Assembly (NCBI GenBank): GCA_965267245.1
Contig: OZ253939.1
Coordinates: 558,001 to 622,000 of the forward strand
DNA length: 64,000 nt
DNA from: JANSWY01 sp965267245
GTDB taxonomy: Bacteria; Bacteroidota; Bacteroidia; Cytophagales; Cyclobacteriaceae
Reading direction: 5' to 3'
Of the stretch, positions 1-8,788 are shown piece by piece. How positions within the stretch are numbered: position 1 is the stretch's first letter; every line of letters starts with the position of its first letter. A program made the translations under genes and the position numbers. Below the pieces are notes generated by a model. That model was not told where the DNA came from. It saw only the letters and a list, made by a program, of their open reading frames with translations, and searched no databases.

Positions 1-404
1 CAACTTCCCTTGATAACTGGGAGGTTGACTCAATTTGGACGGCAAGAATGAATGATCGGTTTGTCGTAATAGCAGAAAATAATGTAGCTTTTCAGAAATT
101 GGTATTTCCGATACAGGACGGAACAAGCTGGGATGGAAATGCTTTCAATATTGGGGATGAGGCCACTTATGAGATGGAATTAATTCCCACTGACTCAACT
201 GATTTTTTGAAAGTAATCATAAGTGACTTACCTGAAAACATTGTTAAAGTCGATGAAAGGTATGAATATTATGTAAAAGGTGTCGGTTTAGTGAGTAAAG
301 AATACAATTCAGTCAATTTTTGTACGGTAGATTGCGATTTTCCCGGACAAATACTCAGTGGTAGAATTTTGGAACAATATTTAATCGAATATGGTAAAAA
401 CTAG
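1..404 (+). CDS. C-terminal part of a hypothetical protein (truncated by window start)
   Basis: The reading frame is open from base 3 through the TAG at 402-404, so the gene begins before the window; the first internal ATG (48) is not a credible start because coding continues in frame upstream of it. About 134 residues are visible. They look like a soluble beta-rich extracellular domain with three cysteines near the end, and no family is recognised. Its stop overlaps the start of the following subtilase gene by 14 bases, which suggests the two are co-transcribed and possibly translationally coupled. Confidence 0.6.
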   Translation, partial: TSLDNWEVDSIWTARMNDRFVVIAENNVAFQKLVFPIQDGTSWDGNAFNIGDEATYEMELIPTDSTDFLKVIISDLPENIVKVDERYEYYVKGVGLVSKEYNSVNFCTVDCDFPGQILSGRILEQYLIEYGKN

Positions 405-2019
405 GCGGGTTTTGTGGCTCATTCTAATGATGGTCGCTCAATTGTCTTTTGGACAAGACAGGTATATGATCTTTTTTACAGACAAGTTTGACACACCATT
501 TACAATTGACAATCCCGAGGAGTATTTATCTACCAGATCCATCGAAAGGCGAGCTGCTCAGAATATTGCCGTCGATGAAACAGATCTGCCTGTCAATACC
601 AGTTATATTTCACAAATAGAAGAACTTGGAATTGAGGTATATCACATTTCTAAATGGTTAAATGGAATTCTCGTAGAAATTTCGGAGGATCAGGCAGGTG
701 AGGTTGAAGCACTGGATTTTGTGTCTCATGTAGAATTTGTGGCTCCTTCAACAAAACTGGGAACCTATGAAAATAACTCCCCCTCTCTGTTAAACAATGT
801 TGATCCAGATATGACATCACTTACCAGCACTACCCAACTCGGTTATTTGCGAGCGGATTTTATGCGTGAGGATGGCTTCACAGGAGAAGGAGTAATGATC
901 GCCATAATGGACGGAGGTTTTACATTCACACATGAATCCTCATTGTTTTCTCACCTAGGCGCGAATAATAAGTTTATTGGAACCAAGGACTTTGTTCGTA
1001 ACCAATCAAATGTTTTCCACTCTTCATCTCATGGTACATCTGTGCTTTCTACGACAGCTTCAGAATATGGTAAGAAGATGTTGGGGACTGCATATGATGC
1101 GAGCTATGTGTTGTGTATAACTGAGGACGTAAGTTCAGAGTATAGAATAGAAGAATACAATTGGTTATTTGCTGCGGAATATGCGGATAGTATTGGGGTG
1201 GATATCATTTCTACATCCCTGGGATACAATACTTTCGATGATAATTCAATGAATTATGCCATATCTGACTTAGATGGTCAAACTGCGGTGATCACTATTG
1301 CAAATGAAATAGCTTTTGATAAAGGAATTCTGGTTGTTACCAGTGCTGGAAATACAGGTAATCAATCTGACTGGAGTTTTGTAACTCCTCCAGCTGATGG
1401 AGAAAATGTTATAGCAGTGGGTGCAATCAATGGTTTTGGAGACAGAGCGGCATTTAGTTCATTGGGCCCAACAGCGGATGACCGCATCAAACCAGAGGTA
1501 GTTGCTGTGGGAGAAGGTGCCGTAGTGTTATCTGGATCAGGTAATTTGAAAACCTCAAACGGGACAAGTTTTGCGGCACCACAGGTGGCTGGTTTTGCTG
1601 CTTCCTTATGGCAAGCTCGACCTGAACTAACTGCCAAAGAATTACGTCAATTGATTATTAGATCAGCCAGTAATAGTGATAATCCTAATAATGAGATAGG
1701 TTATGGTGTTCCGAGCTATATAAATGCGGTAGATAAAGAAGTATTGGCTGTAGAGGATATTTTAAATGGTGACATTTCTATTTTTCCGAATCCCCTTACA
1801 AGAGATCACCTTTCTATTTCATTCGAGCGACCACTTGACAATAAGTTGAAACTTACAGTTTTTGACCAACAGGGCAGAGTAGTCGAAAAATTAAAGCTCA
1901 AATCAGATTTGCCCTCAGGGCAGATGGAAATTGATTTCGGTGGTTTTGAACCAGCTGTGTATCTGCTTAGGCTGGAACACGATGGAATCACTAAAACAAT
2001 TCGGTTGATTCGTCAGTAA
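391..2019 (+). CDS. Secreted S8 (subtilisin-like) serine peptidase with T9SS C-terminal sorting domain
   Basis: A 542-residue subtilase. Residues 1-21 are a signal peptide ending near LSFG. The catalytic triad is visible: Asp174 in IMDGG, His214 in SSHGTS and Ser393 in NGTSFAAP, with the oxyanion Asn321 in SAGN. Residues from about 460 form a type IX secretion signal of the Por-secretion type (starts ISIFPNP, ends with a basic IRLIRQ), so the enzyme should cross the outer membrane by T9SS and stay on the surface or be released. The ATG at 391 overlaps the upstream gene and gives a good signal peptide. Family membership is clear; its protein substrates are unknown. Confidence 0.95.
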   Translation: MVKTRRVLWLILMMVAQLSFGQDRYMIFFTDKFDTPFTIDNPEEYLSTRSIERRAAQNIAVDETDLPVNTSYISQIEELGIEVYHISKWLNGILVEISEDQAGEVEALDFVSHVEFVAPSTKLGTYENNSPSLLNNVDPDMTSLTSTTQLGYLRADFMREDGFTGEGVMIAIMDGGFTFTHESSLFSHLGANNKFIGTKDFVRNQSNVFHSSSHGTSVLSTTASEYGKKMLGTAYDASYVLCITEDVSSEYRIEEYNWLFAAEYADSIGVDIISTSLGYNTFDDNSMNYAISDLDGQTAVITIANEIAFDKGILVVTSAGNTGNQSDWSFVTPPADGENVIAVGAINGFGDRAAFSSLGPTADDRIKPEVVAVGEGAVVLSGSGNLKTSNGTSFAAPQVAGFAASLWQARPELTAKELRQLIIRSASNSDNPNNEIGYGVPSYINAVDKEVLAVEDILNGDISIFPNPLTRDHLSISFERPLDNKLKLTVFDQQGRVVEKLKLKSDLPSGQMEIDFGGFEPAVYLLRLEHDGITKTIRLIRQ

Positions 2020-2082
2020 TTTTATTTCTCGAAACTTTCCACAATATTTGCCGCATTTTAAGGCTTAACAGTTTATTCCAAG

Positions 2083-2727
2083 ATGATAGTTTGTCCTTCC
2101 ATGCTTGCCTCAGATTTTGCTAATATTCAACGTGATGTTGAAATGCTCAATTCAAGTGAGGCAGATTACCTGCACATTGATATTATGGATGGGGTTTTTG
2201 TTCCTAATATTTCATTTGGGTTTCCGGTATGTGAGGCAATGCATAGACACAGTCAAAAGCCAATGGATTTTCATTTGATGATAAAGGATGCGGATCCATA
2301 TTTGCAATCTTGTAAGAAAGCAGGTGCTGAAATTATTTCGGTTCATATTGAAGCTTGTAATCATTTACATAGGACTGTTCAGGCCATTAAGGAATTAGGC
2401 GTAAAGGCAGGTGTTGCACTTAACCCACACACAAATGTTGACCTGCTGGAAGATATCATTGCAGATATTGATGTAGTACTATTGATGTCGGTGAATCCGG
2501 GTTTTGGAGGGCAGAAGTTTATAGAAAGAACATTTGCCAAAGTACAGAAGACCAAAGAGTTGATCATAAAGCATAATTCAAAAGCGTTGATTGAGATTGA
2601 TGGAGGTGTTAATCAGGACAATGCACCTCTGCTTAAAGAAAAAGGGGCAGATATGCTAGTGGCAGGGAGTTTTGTGTTTAGATCCAATGATCCAGTGAAG
2701 ACAATAAAAGACCTGAAATCCGTTTAA
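2083..2727 (+). CDS. rpe: Ribulose-phosphate 3-epimerase
   Basis: A 214-residue TIM-barrel enzyme of normal family length that interconverts ribulose 5-phosphate and xylulose 5-phosphate in the pentose phosphate pathway, in the cytoplasm. Visible family motifs are the N-terminal CPSMLASDF, the metal-binding HIDIMDGVFVPN (around 36-47), DFHLM, the loop MSVNPGFGGQKF (about 139) and EIDGGV near residue 174. A 63-bp gap follows the subtilase, and the TonB receptor starts only 7 bases after its stop, so the two are probably co-transcribed although functionally unrelated. Confidence 0.97.
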   Translation: MIVCPSMLASDFANIQRDVEMLNSSEADYLHIDIMDGVFVPNISFGFPVCEAMHRHSQKPMDFHLMIKDADPYLQSCKKAGAEIISVHIEACNHLHRTVQAIKELGVKAGVALNPHTNVDLLEDIIADIDVVLLMSVNPGFGGQKFIERTFAKVQKTKELIIKHNSKALIEIDGGVNQDNAPLLKEKGADMLVAGSFVFRSNDPVKTIKDLKSV

Positions 2728-2734
2728 AGTTTTG

Positions 2735-5116
2735 ATGAACGGCAAGCTTATCCTTCTTATATTTTTTGGCTTCCTAACAAGCATAGTTCAGGCTCAGACC
2801 TTATCAGGAAAGATTATTGATGATGCGGGAGAACCACTTGTTGGAGCAAGTGTGTATTCAATCAACAGAAACCATGGTACTACCACTGACACAAATGGAT
2901 TTTATAGGTTAGAACTCCCGGCTAATAGAAGACTGAAAATACGGTTTTCATTTGTTGGATATATTTCATTGGAGAAGACCGTAAGGCTTGAAACCAACCA
3001 ATCTCAAACCTTGAATGTCACCCTGGAAACCACCTCGGAGTTTCTAGACGATTTTGAAATTACAGCTGAGCGAGAAGAACTAAGGCAGGAAGCTGGTGTA
3101 ATCGAAATAGACCCGCAAACCATCAAACAGCTTCCATCAGCTTTTCAGGATTTTAATAGAATATTGGTAACGCTACCAGGTGTATTCAGTAATAACGAAC
3201 TCTCTTCCACTTATTCAGTGCGTGGAGGTAACTTTCTGGAAAACCTGGTCTATGTAAATGATATGCCTGTATACAGACCATTCCTGGTTTCAGCTGGGCG
3301 GCAGGAAGGTTTGAGCTTTGTCAATCCTGATATGGTCGATAATATTGTGTTTTCAGCCGGAGGATGGCAACCAAAGTATGGAGATAAACTTTCTTCAGCG
3401 TTGGTGATTGACTACAAGAAACCAGAGGACCTTGGTGGTTCAGTCTCAATGGGTTTGCTCGGTGGATCGGCGCATATTGAAGGATCCAATAAATCAAACA
3501 GGTACAATTACATCTTCGGGCTCAGGCATAAAAACAGTCAGTATTTATTGAATACTTTAGAAACTAATGGACAGTATTTACCAAGATTTACGGATGTCCA
3601 GTCGTTTATGAATTGGGATTTATCCAAAAAGGAGTCCTCTCAACGAAGAAAGACTGAATTGGGCTGGTTATTCTCATACGCCCGTAACAGGTATCTTACC
3701 ATCCCAGAGACACTAGAGACAGAATTTGGGAGTATCCAGGCCAATTTCAAATTTTTGGTAGCATTTGAGGGGCGGGAAATATTGAATTATGATACTTACC
3801 AAACTGGATTCAAGTTTTCTCATCGGTTTCATAACAGGTTCAAGACGAATCTGATCTTGTCTGGAGTACACACCACGGAACGTGAGTACTTTGAAGTAGA
3901 AGGAGCATACAGGTTATGTGATGTGGACAATAATCCAAATGCCTCAACAATCAATGAATGTGCGGTTGTCCGTGCTGTTGGGATCAATTATGATTATGGA
4001 AGGAATAAACTTGAAGGTCAGATTGTGAATATTGAAAATCGCAATGAATGGGTTGTTGGTGACAATACTAAAATTGAATTTGGGTTGGGCGTAAGACACA
4101 ATAAGCTTGACGATCAATTGCGGGAATATACTTTTGTGGATTCAGCAGATTTTTCAACTGTCATCCATAGGAGCTTTAATGACCTTTCTATAAATAATAA
4201 CCAATATACCCACTATAATCAGGTCAGTTACAGCAGTCCTGATACTTCACACACTTTCACATTGGGGTATCGCTTCAATTATTGGGATTTTAGTGAAGAA
4301 ATGCTATTCAGCCCAAGAGCACAGTATGCTTTTAAGCCAAAATGGAAAAAGAATACCATTTTTAAAGTGGCGGGTGGAATTTACCAGCAACCACCATTTT
4401 ACCGTGAACTCCGGAATAGGGAAGGAGAGATTAACAGGGATGTGGAAGCACAAAAATCCTGGCATTTAATCGCCTCAATGGATCGGATCTTTTACATGTG
4501 GGGTAGAAAATTTAAATTCCTTACAGAGGCTTATTATAAAAGAGGTAAAAATATCATCCCATATGATGTTGACAATGTTCAAATCAGGTATTTCGGAGAG
4601 AATCTGGCATCAACATACGCTGCGGGTGTAGATTTTCGATTAAATGGTCAATTCATTGAAGGTGCAGAATCGTGGTTTAGTTTGGGAATCCTAAACACCA
4701 AAGAACGTATAGATGGAGTTACAGATGGCTATATAAGAAGACCTTCAGATCAAAGGGTGAACCTTGGTATTTACTTCGAAGATAGGCTTCCTACAGATCC
4801 TAGTTGGAGAATTTACTTGAATGGTTTATTCGGTAGTGGTTTGCCTATTGGTCCACCTGGAAATGATAAACTGAGAAATGCTTTTGATGGTGATGAATAC
4901 TTTAGGGTTGATTTAGGCATTACAAAAGTATTGGTTTATAAAAAGGAAGCTGGAATTTTCAATTCATTGTGGATCACAGTTGAGGTATTGAATGCACTTG
5001 GAGCGGACAATACAATCAGCTACAATTGGATTGAAACTTTGAATGGAAATCAGTTTGCCATTCCAAATGCGCTTTCAGCCAGGTTCCCAAATGTTAAAAT
5101 CACCACCAATTTTTAG
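2735..5116 (+). CDS. TonB-dependent outer-membrane receptor with carboxypeptidase-regulatory-like N-terminal domain
   Basis: A 793-residue outer-membrane receptor. There is a signal peptide (ends VQAQ), a CarboxypepD_reg-like domain at about 22-105 (SGKIIDDAGEPLVGASV), a plug domain from about 115 containing YSVRGGNF, and a beta-barrel ending in an aromatic residue (TTNF). The longest reading frame begins with TTG at 2732; the ATG at 2735 is preferred. There is no SusD partner, so it is not a SusC; the substrate cannot be told. The only visible partner is rpe, 7 bp upstream. Confidence 0.92.
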   Translation: MNGKLILLIFFGFLTSIVQAQTLSGKIIDDAGEPLVGASVYSINRNHGTTTDTNGFYRLELPANRRLKIRFSFVGYISLEKTVRLETNQSQTLNVTLETTSEFLDDFEITAEREELRQEAGVIEIDPQTIKQLPSAFQDFNRILVTLPGVFSNNELSSTYSVRGGNFLENLVYVNDMPVYRPFLVSAGRQEGLSFVNPDMVDNIVFSAGGWQPKYGDKLSSALVIDYKKPEDLGGSVSMGLLGGSAHIEGSNKSNRYNYIFGLRHKNSQYLLNTLETNGQYLPRFTDVQSFMNWDLSKKESSQRRKTELGWLFSYARNRYLTIPETLETEFGSIQANFKFLVAFEGREILNYDTYQTGFKFSHRFHNRFKTNLILSGVHTTEREYFEVEGAYRLCDVDNNPNASTINECAVVRAVGINYDYGRNKLEGQIVNIENRNEWVVGDNTKIEFGLGVRHNKLDDQLREYTFVDSADFSTVIHRSFNDLSINNNQYTHYNQVSYSSPDTSHTFTLGYRFNYWDFSEEMLFSPRAQYAFKPKWKKNTIFKVAGGIYQQPPFYRELRNREGEINRDVEAQKSWHLIASMDRIFYMWGRKFKFLTEAYYKRGKNIIPYDVDNVQIRYFGENLASTYAAGVDFRLNGQFIEGAESWFSLGILNTKERIDGVTDGYIRRPSDQRVNLGIYFEDRLPTDPSWRIYLNGLFGSGLPIGPPGNDKLRNAFDGDEYFRVDLGITKVLVYKKEAGIFNSLWITVEVLNALGADNTISYNWIETLNGNQFAIPNALSARFPNVKITTNF

Positions 5117-5166
5117 GTGAAATGTCAGGTATTGGAAGGAATCGGTACATATTCCTTGTCTAACAA

Positions 5167-5195
5167 TTTGCATTTTAAAGGGTTGACTATATTTT
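5167..5195 (+). promoter_or_regulatory. Possible Bacteroidota-type promoter for the acidic secreted protein
   Basis: A TTTG at 5167-5170 is followed after 17 bases by TATATTTT (5188-5195), which differs from the Bacteroidota -7 consensus TAnnTTTG only in the last base. Spacing is slightly short of the usual 19-21. It lies about 43 bases before the start codon. Confidence 0.3.
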
Positions 5196-5237
5196 TAAGT
5201 TGCGAAATAATGTTTAATCAATAAAATATATAGGAAG

Positions 5238-5765
5238 ATGATGAATTCGAAGGTGTTAAAATGTATGATGGTATTATTTGTAAGCATCATATCATTCAAT
5301 ACACTAATGGCTCAAGATGAAATTACAGATGATGAAATAAAACTTTATGCAGAAGTAATGTATAAAGTGGATGTGATGAAAGAAGAGGGCAAAACAAAGT
5401 ATGTGGAGATGATCAAAGCTGATCCATTGATGCAGGGCGGTTCAAGGTTTAATGCCATTAAGAAGGCTTACGGTGATGAAGAGAAATTAGCAGAATTGGA
5501 ATTGACGGAGGAGGAGATGACTGCCTATGAAAATTTATTGGCAGAAAACGACAAAATTGCTGCAAACATCAAAACATCATTTACCACAATGGTTAAAGAA
5601 GATTTAGGCGCAGCTGTTTACAATAAGATCAAAAAAGCTCTGAAGTCTGATGAAACAGTACAAACGAAATATAATGACATGTATGCAGCAGTAGAAGAAG
5701 CAGCTACAGCTGAATCAGAAGAGGAGAGCACTGAGGGAGAGGATGTTGCAGGAGAAGACAAATAG
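5238..5765 (+). CDS. Small secreted acidic protein of unknown function
   Basis: A 175-residue protein with a cleavable signal peptide (about 1-26, ending LMAQ) and a helical, strongly charged body that finishes in a Glu/Asp-rich tail. The body vaguely resembles the DUF4168 type of small helical secreted proteins, but I cannot confirm this. A purine-rich AGGAAG lies just before the start, one of the better ribosome-binding sites in the window; ATG 5241 is an alternative start. It appears monocistronic, ending at a strong intrinsic terminator. Confidence 0.75.
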   Translation: MMNSKVLKCMMVLFVSIISFNTLMAQDEITDDEIKLYAEVMYKVDVMKEEGKTKYVEMIKADPLMQGGSRFNAIKKAYGDEEKLAELELTEEEMTAYENLLAENDKIAANIKTSFTTMVKEDLGAAVYNKIKKALKSDETVQTKYNDMYAAVEEAATAESEEESTEGEDVAGEDK

Positions 5766-5788
5766 GTATTACCCAATTTGATACAGGA

Positions 5789-5822
5789 AGGTAGACAATT
5801 GTATTGTCTGCCTTTTTTTTTG
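5789..5822 (+). terminator. Intrinsic terminator after the acidic secreted protein gene
   Basis: The 10-bp stem GGTAGACAAT / ATTGTCTGCC (one G-U pair) closes a 3-base loop and is followed by a run of at least eight T. This is a textbook rho-independent terminator. Confidence 0.9.
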
Positions 5823-5838
5823 TTTTTTGAAATGACTT

Positions 5839-5867
5839 TTTGAGACGCATCTAAATTTATTATATTG
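5839..5867 (+). promoter_or_regulatory. Possible promoter for the 203-residue hypothetical gene
   Basis: A TTTG (5839-5842) stands 18 bases before TATATTG (5861-5867), close to the Bacteroidota -33/-7 arrangement. It sits just after the preceding terminator and about 30 bases before the start codon at 5899. Confidence 0.35.
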
Positions 5868-5898
5868 ATCAAAATTTGACCGTTAAACAACCCTACTT

Positions 5899-6510
5899 AT
5901 GTTTACCGAATACGAAATCCACACAATGGTTGAGAATAAGGCTATTCTTGATGCTACTATTGTTCTCAAAAAAGACTTTATTAAAAACGAAGCGCCTTAT
6001 TTGGAAATAAGTGATCATGATTTTTTCTCACTTGTAATGATGGCCCCAACCGTTGGAATAGCCCTAGCAAACGGTAGTGTGAGTTTATTTGAAGAGTTGG
6101 CACTCAATAAAAAGGCTCGAAAACTCTCTAAGGGGGGATATTTCATGAAGAAAGACCCTGTTGTTTATGCCATGAAATATCTGATCAAAAAATATGATGA
6201 CTGGGATGATAAGTTTTATGATGTCATCAAATTATCCATGGAGGAGTTATTCCATAAAAAAGACCTTGAGGCTCCATATGATCCAAATCAGGAGTTTGAT
6301 TATGAACAATACAAGGTAGAGGTGTTAAAAATGCCATACATATTTATTCGATTTCTGTCTTCATTCTTCCTGGAGGATGATGAAAATATAATCAGTTATA
6401 AGAATATGAATAAAACTGATTTTGGAAGACTTGTAGAGATTGGTAATAAATTAGGGCTAGATAAAATTCCTTTATTTCATAAATTCTGCAAAACTTTCAA
6501 GGTGAAGTAA
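5899..6510 (+). CDS. Hypothetical cytoplasmic protein, 203 residues
   Basis: A soluble, helix-rich, lysine- and aspartate-rich protein with no signal peptide, no membrane segment and no motif that I recognise. A central hydrophobic stretch (SLVMMAPTVGIALANGSVSLF, about 44-64) looks like a buried helix rather than a membrane segment. It is flanked by a terminator upstream and a 123-bp gap downstream, so it is probably its own transcription unit. The coding sense is supported by uninterrupted length and codon use like its neighbours. Confidence 0.7.
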   Translation: MFTEYEIHTMVENKAILDATIVLKKDFIKNEAPYLEISDHDFFSLVMMAPTVGIALANGSVSLFEELALNKKARKLSKGGYFMKKDPVVYAMKYLIKKYDDWDDKFYDVIKLSMEELFHKKDLEAPYDPNQEFDYEQYKVEVLKMPYIFIRFLSSFFLEDDENIISYKNMNKTDFGRLVEIGNKLGLDKIPLFHKFCKTFKVK

Positions 6511-6633
6511 GGTTCGCTTCATAAATCTTACTGGTTAGTCTCATTTTAGGGCTTTAGACACCAAAGAATAATGCGATATTAATACAGATTTCATACTTTT
6601 GTCGTTTGTGGTGTAAGTGTTTATAAACAGCGT

Positions 6634-7608
6634 ATGAAATTAGTGCGTAGGTGTTTTTATTTTCTGGGTGTTCTATTCCTTTTATCAAGTTGTAGTGCAG
6701 ATAATGAGTTTGTGGATTCAAATGATCTTGCCGAACAACAAGAAGAAACAATACTCAACTATTTAGCTGCCAATAGTATTGAAGCTACAAGGCATGATTC
6801 TGGCCTTTACTATACGGCTGACTCATCAAATTCGTCTGGGACATCTGCAGATGGTCAAATTGTTCACGTCTACTATACAGCACAGGTCATGGATGGTCAG
6901 ATTATTGAAGATCATTTACCTGAAGACGGTGATCCCAAGATTATGCTTGTTGGTGGTGATGCCATTATTCCTACGGGTTTGGATGTAGGTTTAGGTTTGA
7001 TGAGAGAGGGTGAAACATTTACGTTTTATGTTCCAAGTGAACTGGCCTATTCATTCTTTAATTTTGGTAACTTAATTCCTTCTGATGCGATTCTGATCAT
7101 ACAGGCTACTGTTGCACAGGTTCAAACACTTTCCGAGAGATTATCAGTTGAATCTCAGATAATCAATGATTTCATCGAAGAAAATGATTTGAATAACCTT
7201 GAATTGAATCCATATGATTCTGTAATAAGGCTAAACTCAGGTATTTGGTATAAACGGTTGAGTTATGGGGCAGGAACAACAAATCCTACTGAACAGGATA
7301 CTGTGAGAATACAGGTAATCACAAAGCAACTAGATGATAAAATCATAGACAATAGACAGGGGTTTGAGATTGGATTAAATGACGGTGATATAGTTCCGGG
7401 ACTTATTTCAGGTATATTTAATATGGTTGAGGGCGAAAGAGCTATGATAATTGTTCCTTCAAATTTAGCTTACCTTGAAAGTGCCATGGTAGTTCCGGAA
7501 TACTTGAAATCAGATTTTGTGGCAAATGGACGAATTCCCGCTTATGCCGCGGTAGTTGACCCTTTTGAAGTACTGATTTTTGAAATAACTTTAAACAATA
7601 TTTATTAA
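6634..7608 (+). CDS. FKBP-type peptidyl-prolyl isomerase lipoprotein with two FKBP-like domains
   Basis: A 324-residue lipoprotein: residues 1-20 end in the lipobox LLSSC. Two FKBP-like modules are visible. The first is at about 65-180 (GLYYTADSS, GQIVHVYYTAQ, IIPTGLDVGLGLMREGE, YVPSELAY) and the second at about 205-324 (SGIWYKRLSYG, IVPGLISGIFNMVEGE, IVPSNLAY). The second is more divergent and may be structural. It probably assists folding of exported proteins in the periplasm. The next gene begins 19 bases later and is also exported, suggesting an operon. Confidence 0.88.
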   Translation: MKLVRRCFYFLGVLFLLSSCSADNEFVDSNDLAEQQEETILNYLAANSIEATRHDSGLYYTADSSNSSGTSADGQIVHVYYTAQVMDGQIIEDHLPEDGDPKIMLVGGDAIIPTGLDVGLGLMREGETFTFYVPSELAYSFFNFGNLIPSDAILIIQATVAQVQTLSERLSVESQIINDFIEENDLNNLELNPYDSVIRLNSGIWYKRLSYGAGTTNPTEQDTVRIQVITKQLDDKIIDNRQGFEIGLNDGDIVPGLISGIFNMVEGERAMIIVPSNLAYLESAMVVPEYLKSDFVANGRIPAYAAVVDPFEVLIFEITLNNIY

Positions 7609-7627
7609 GGGGAAATTACTGTCCAAA

Positions 7628-8707
7628 TTGAGAATCAATCCTAAACATACCATCATGATTTTGTTGACTTTGTTTTCAGCGATTTCTCAATGTTATGGGC
7701 AGGATGACGGAATTTATAGAAGTCCTGTTAGGAAAGTGCTCAATTCATTCTCAATTAACCTCTCTACAGGTTACGCCATTACCAGGTATTACCATCAGCC
7801 CAGTGGATATCATTTAGTACAAACACCAGCTTTTCTGGCGTTAATTCCCGATACCCAAGAACCGCCAACAAACCTCAGCTTTACAGGAACAAGGAATTGG
7901 TTTAATAATCCCATGTTAATCGATACATTGATGAGCAATAGATTATTTGAGGTTCCTTTTAGTAGGTTACCTAATCCAGTTGATAACCCGTTGCTTCAAA
8001 ATCAGACTAGAATTGTAAATGTTGACACGGCTGATCTCAATTATGTTGGATATGGACATGGGATACCAGTCCAATTGACACTACACTATAATATCGATGC
8101 TTTTAGAATAGGAGGAGGCGTGATTTATGAAAAGCACTGGCTCAAACAATTGAAACCGTCGGTTTATGAGGATATTCTCAGACCATACATTCCTGATTTT
8201 AAAACAATTAATAATTGGAGGTATATAGGGTATGTTGGCTATAAATTTCTTGATTATTGGCGCTATTCATTCGTTGGTGAATTGCAGATGGGTGTTGTCA
8301 ATAGTGGACCAGCATTCAGTTCACCAGCCATTCAGAAAGGGATAATGACTAATTTTGGAGTATCAATAGAAGACAATTGGTCTGAGTATTTCAGAATAAC
8401 CGTCAGGCCTAGCATTGATATCAAGAATTATATTGTCAATATGCCAGATGGACCACCCATAAAGAATAGATATAACACCTTTCAGTTGCAAATTGGATTT
8501 AGTTTTAATTACCCTGAAATACCAAGGTCCCCAATGAAAGCAGATCATGTTCAGCTGAAACATGTCATTACTGACCCCAAAACCGGACGCAGAATGGAAG
8601 TAAGGGGGCAACCATTCTGGAAACGCCAGAACCCAAAAATTGGTGAAAATCACCGGAAATTATGGCGTCAGAAATTGAAAAATAAGAAGAAATTCAATCC
8701 GTATTAA
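7628..8707 (+). CDS. Conserved-looking secreted or outer-membrane protein of unknown function with basic C-terminal tail
   Basis: A 359-residue protein with a signal peptide (ends CYGQ), a tyrosine- and glycine-rich body with alternating strands that resembles a small outer-membrane beta-barrel (about 30-300), and a very basic tail (RKLWRQKLKNKKKFNPY). The start used is TTG at 7628 because it supplies the positive signal-peptide N-region; the ATG at 7655 would give a shorter one with no charge. It follows the FKBP lipoprotein by 19 bases. I do not recognise the family. The basic tail after a barrel is unusual and may contact LPS or peptidoglycan. Confidence 0.7.
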   Translation: MRINPKHTIMILLTLFSAISQCYGQDDGIYRSPVRKVLNSFSINLSTGYAITRYYHQPSGYHLVQTPAFLALIPDTQEPPTNLSFTGTRNWFNNPMLIDTLMSNRLFEVPFSRLPNPVDNPLLQNQTRIVNVDTADLNYVGYGHGIPVQLTLHYNIDAFRIGGGVIYEKHWLKQLKPSVYEDILRPYIPDFKTINNWRYIGYVGYKFLDYWRYSFVGELQMGVVNSGPAFSSPAIQKGIMTNFGVSIEDNWSEYFRITVRPSIDIKNYIVNMPDGPPIKNRYNTFQLQIGFSFNYPEIPRSPMKADHVQLKHVITDPKTGRRMEVRGQPFWKRQNPKIGENHRKLWRQKLKNKKKFNPY

Positions 8708-8788
8708 ACATGTACCGATAAGGTGGCCTACAAAGTATTTTTATTCCCAAAATTCACTTAAATTGCGGCTTGTTATTAGATAATCATT

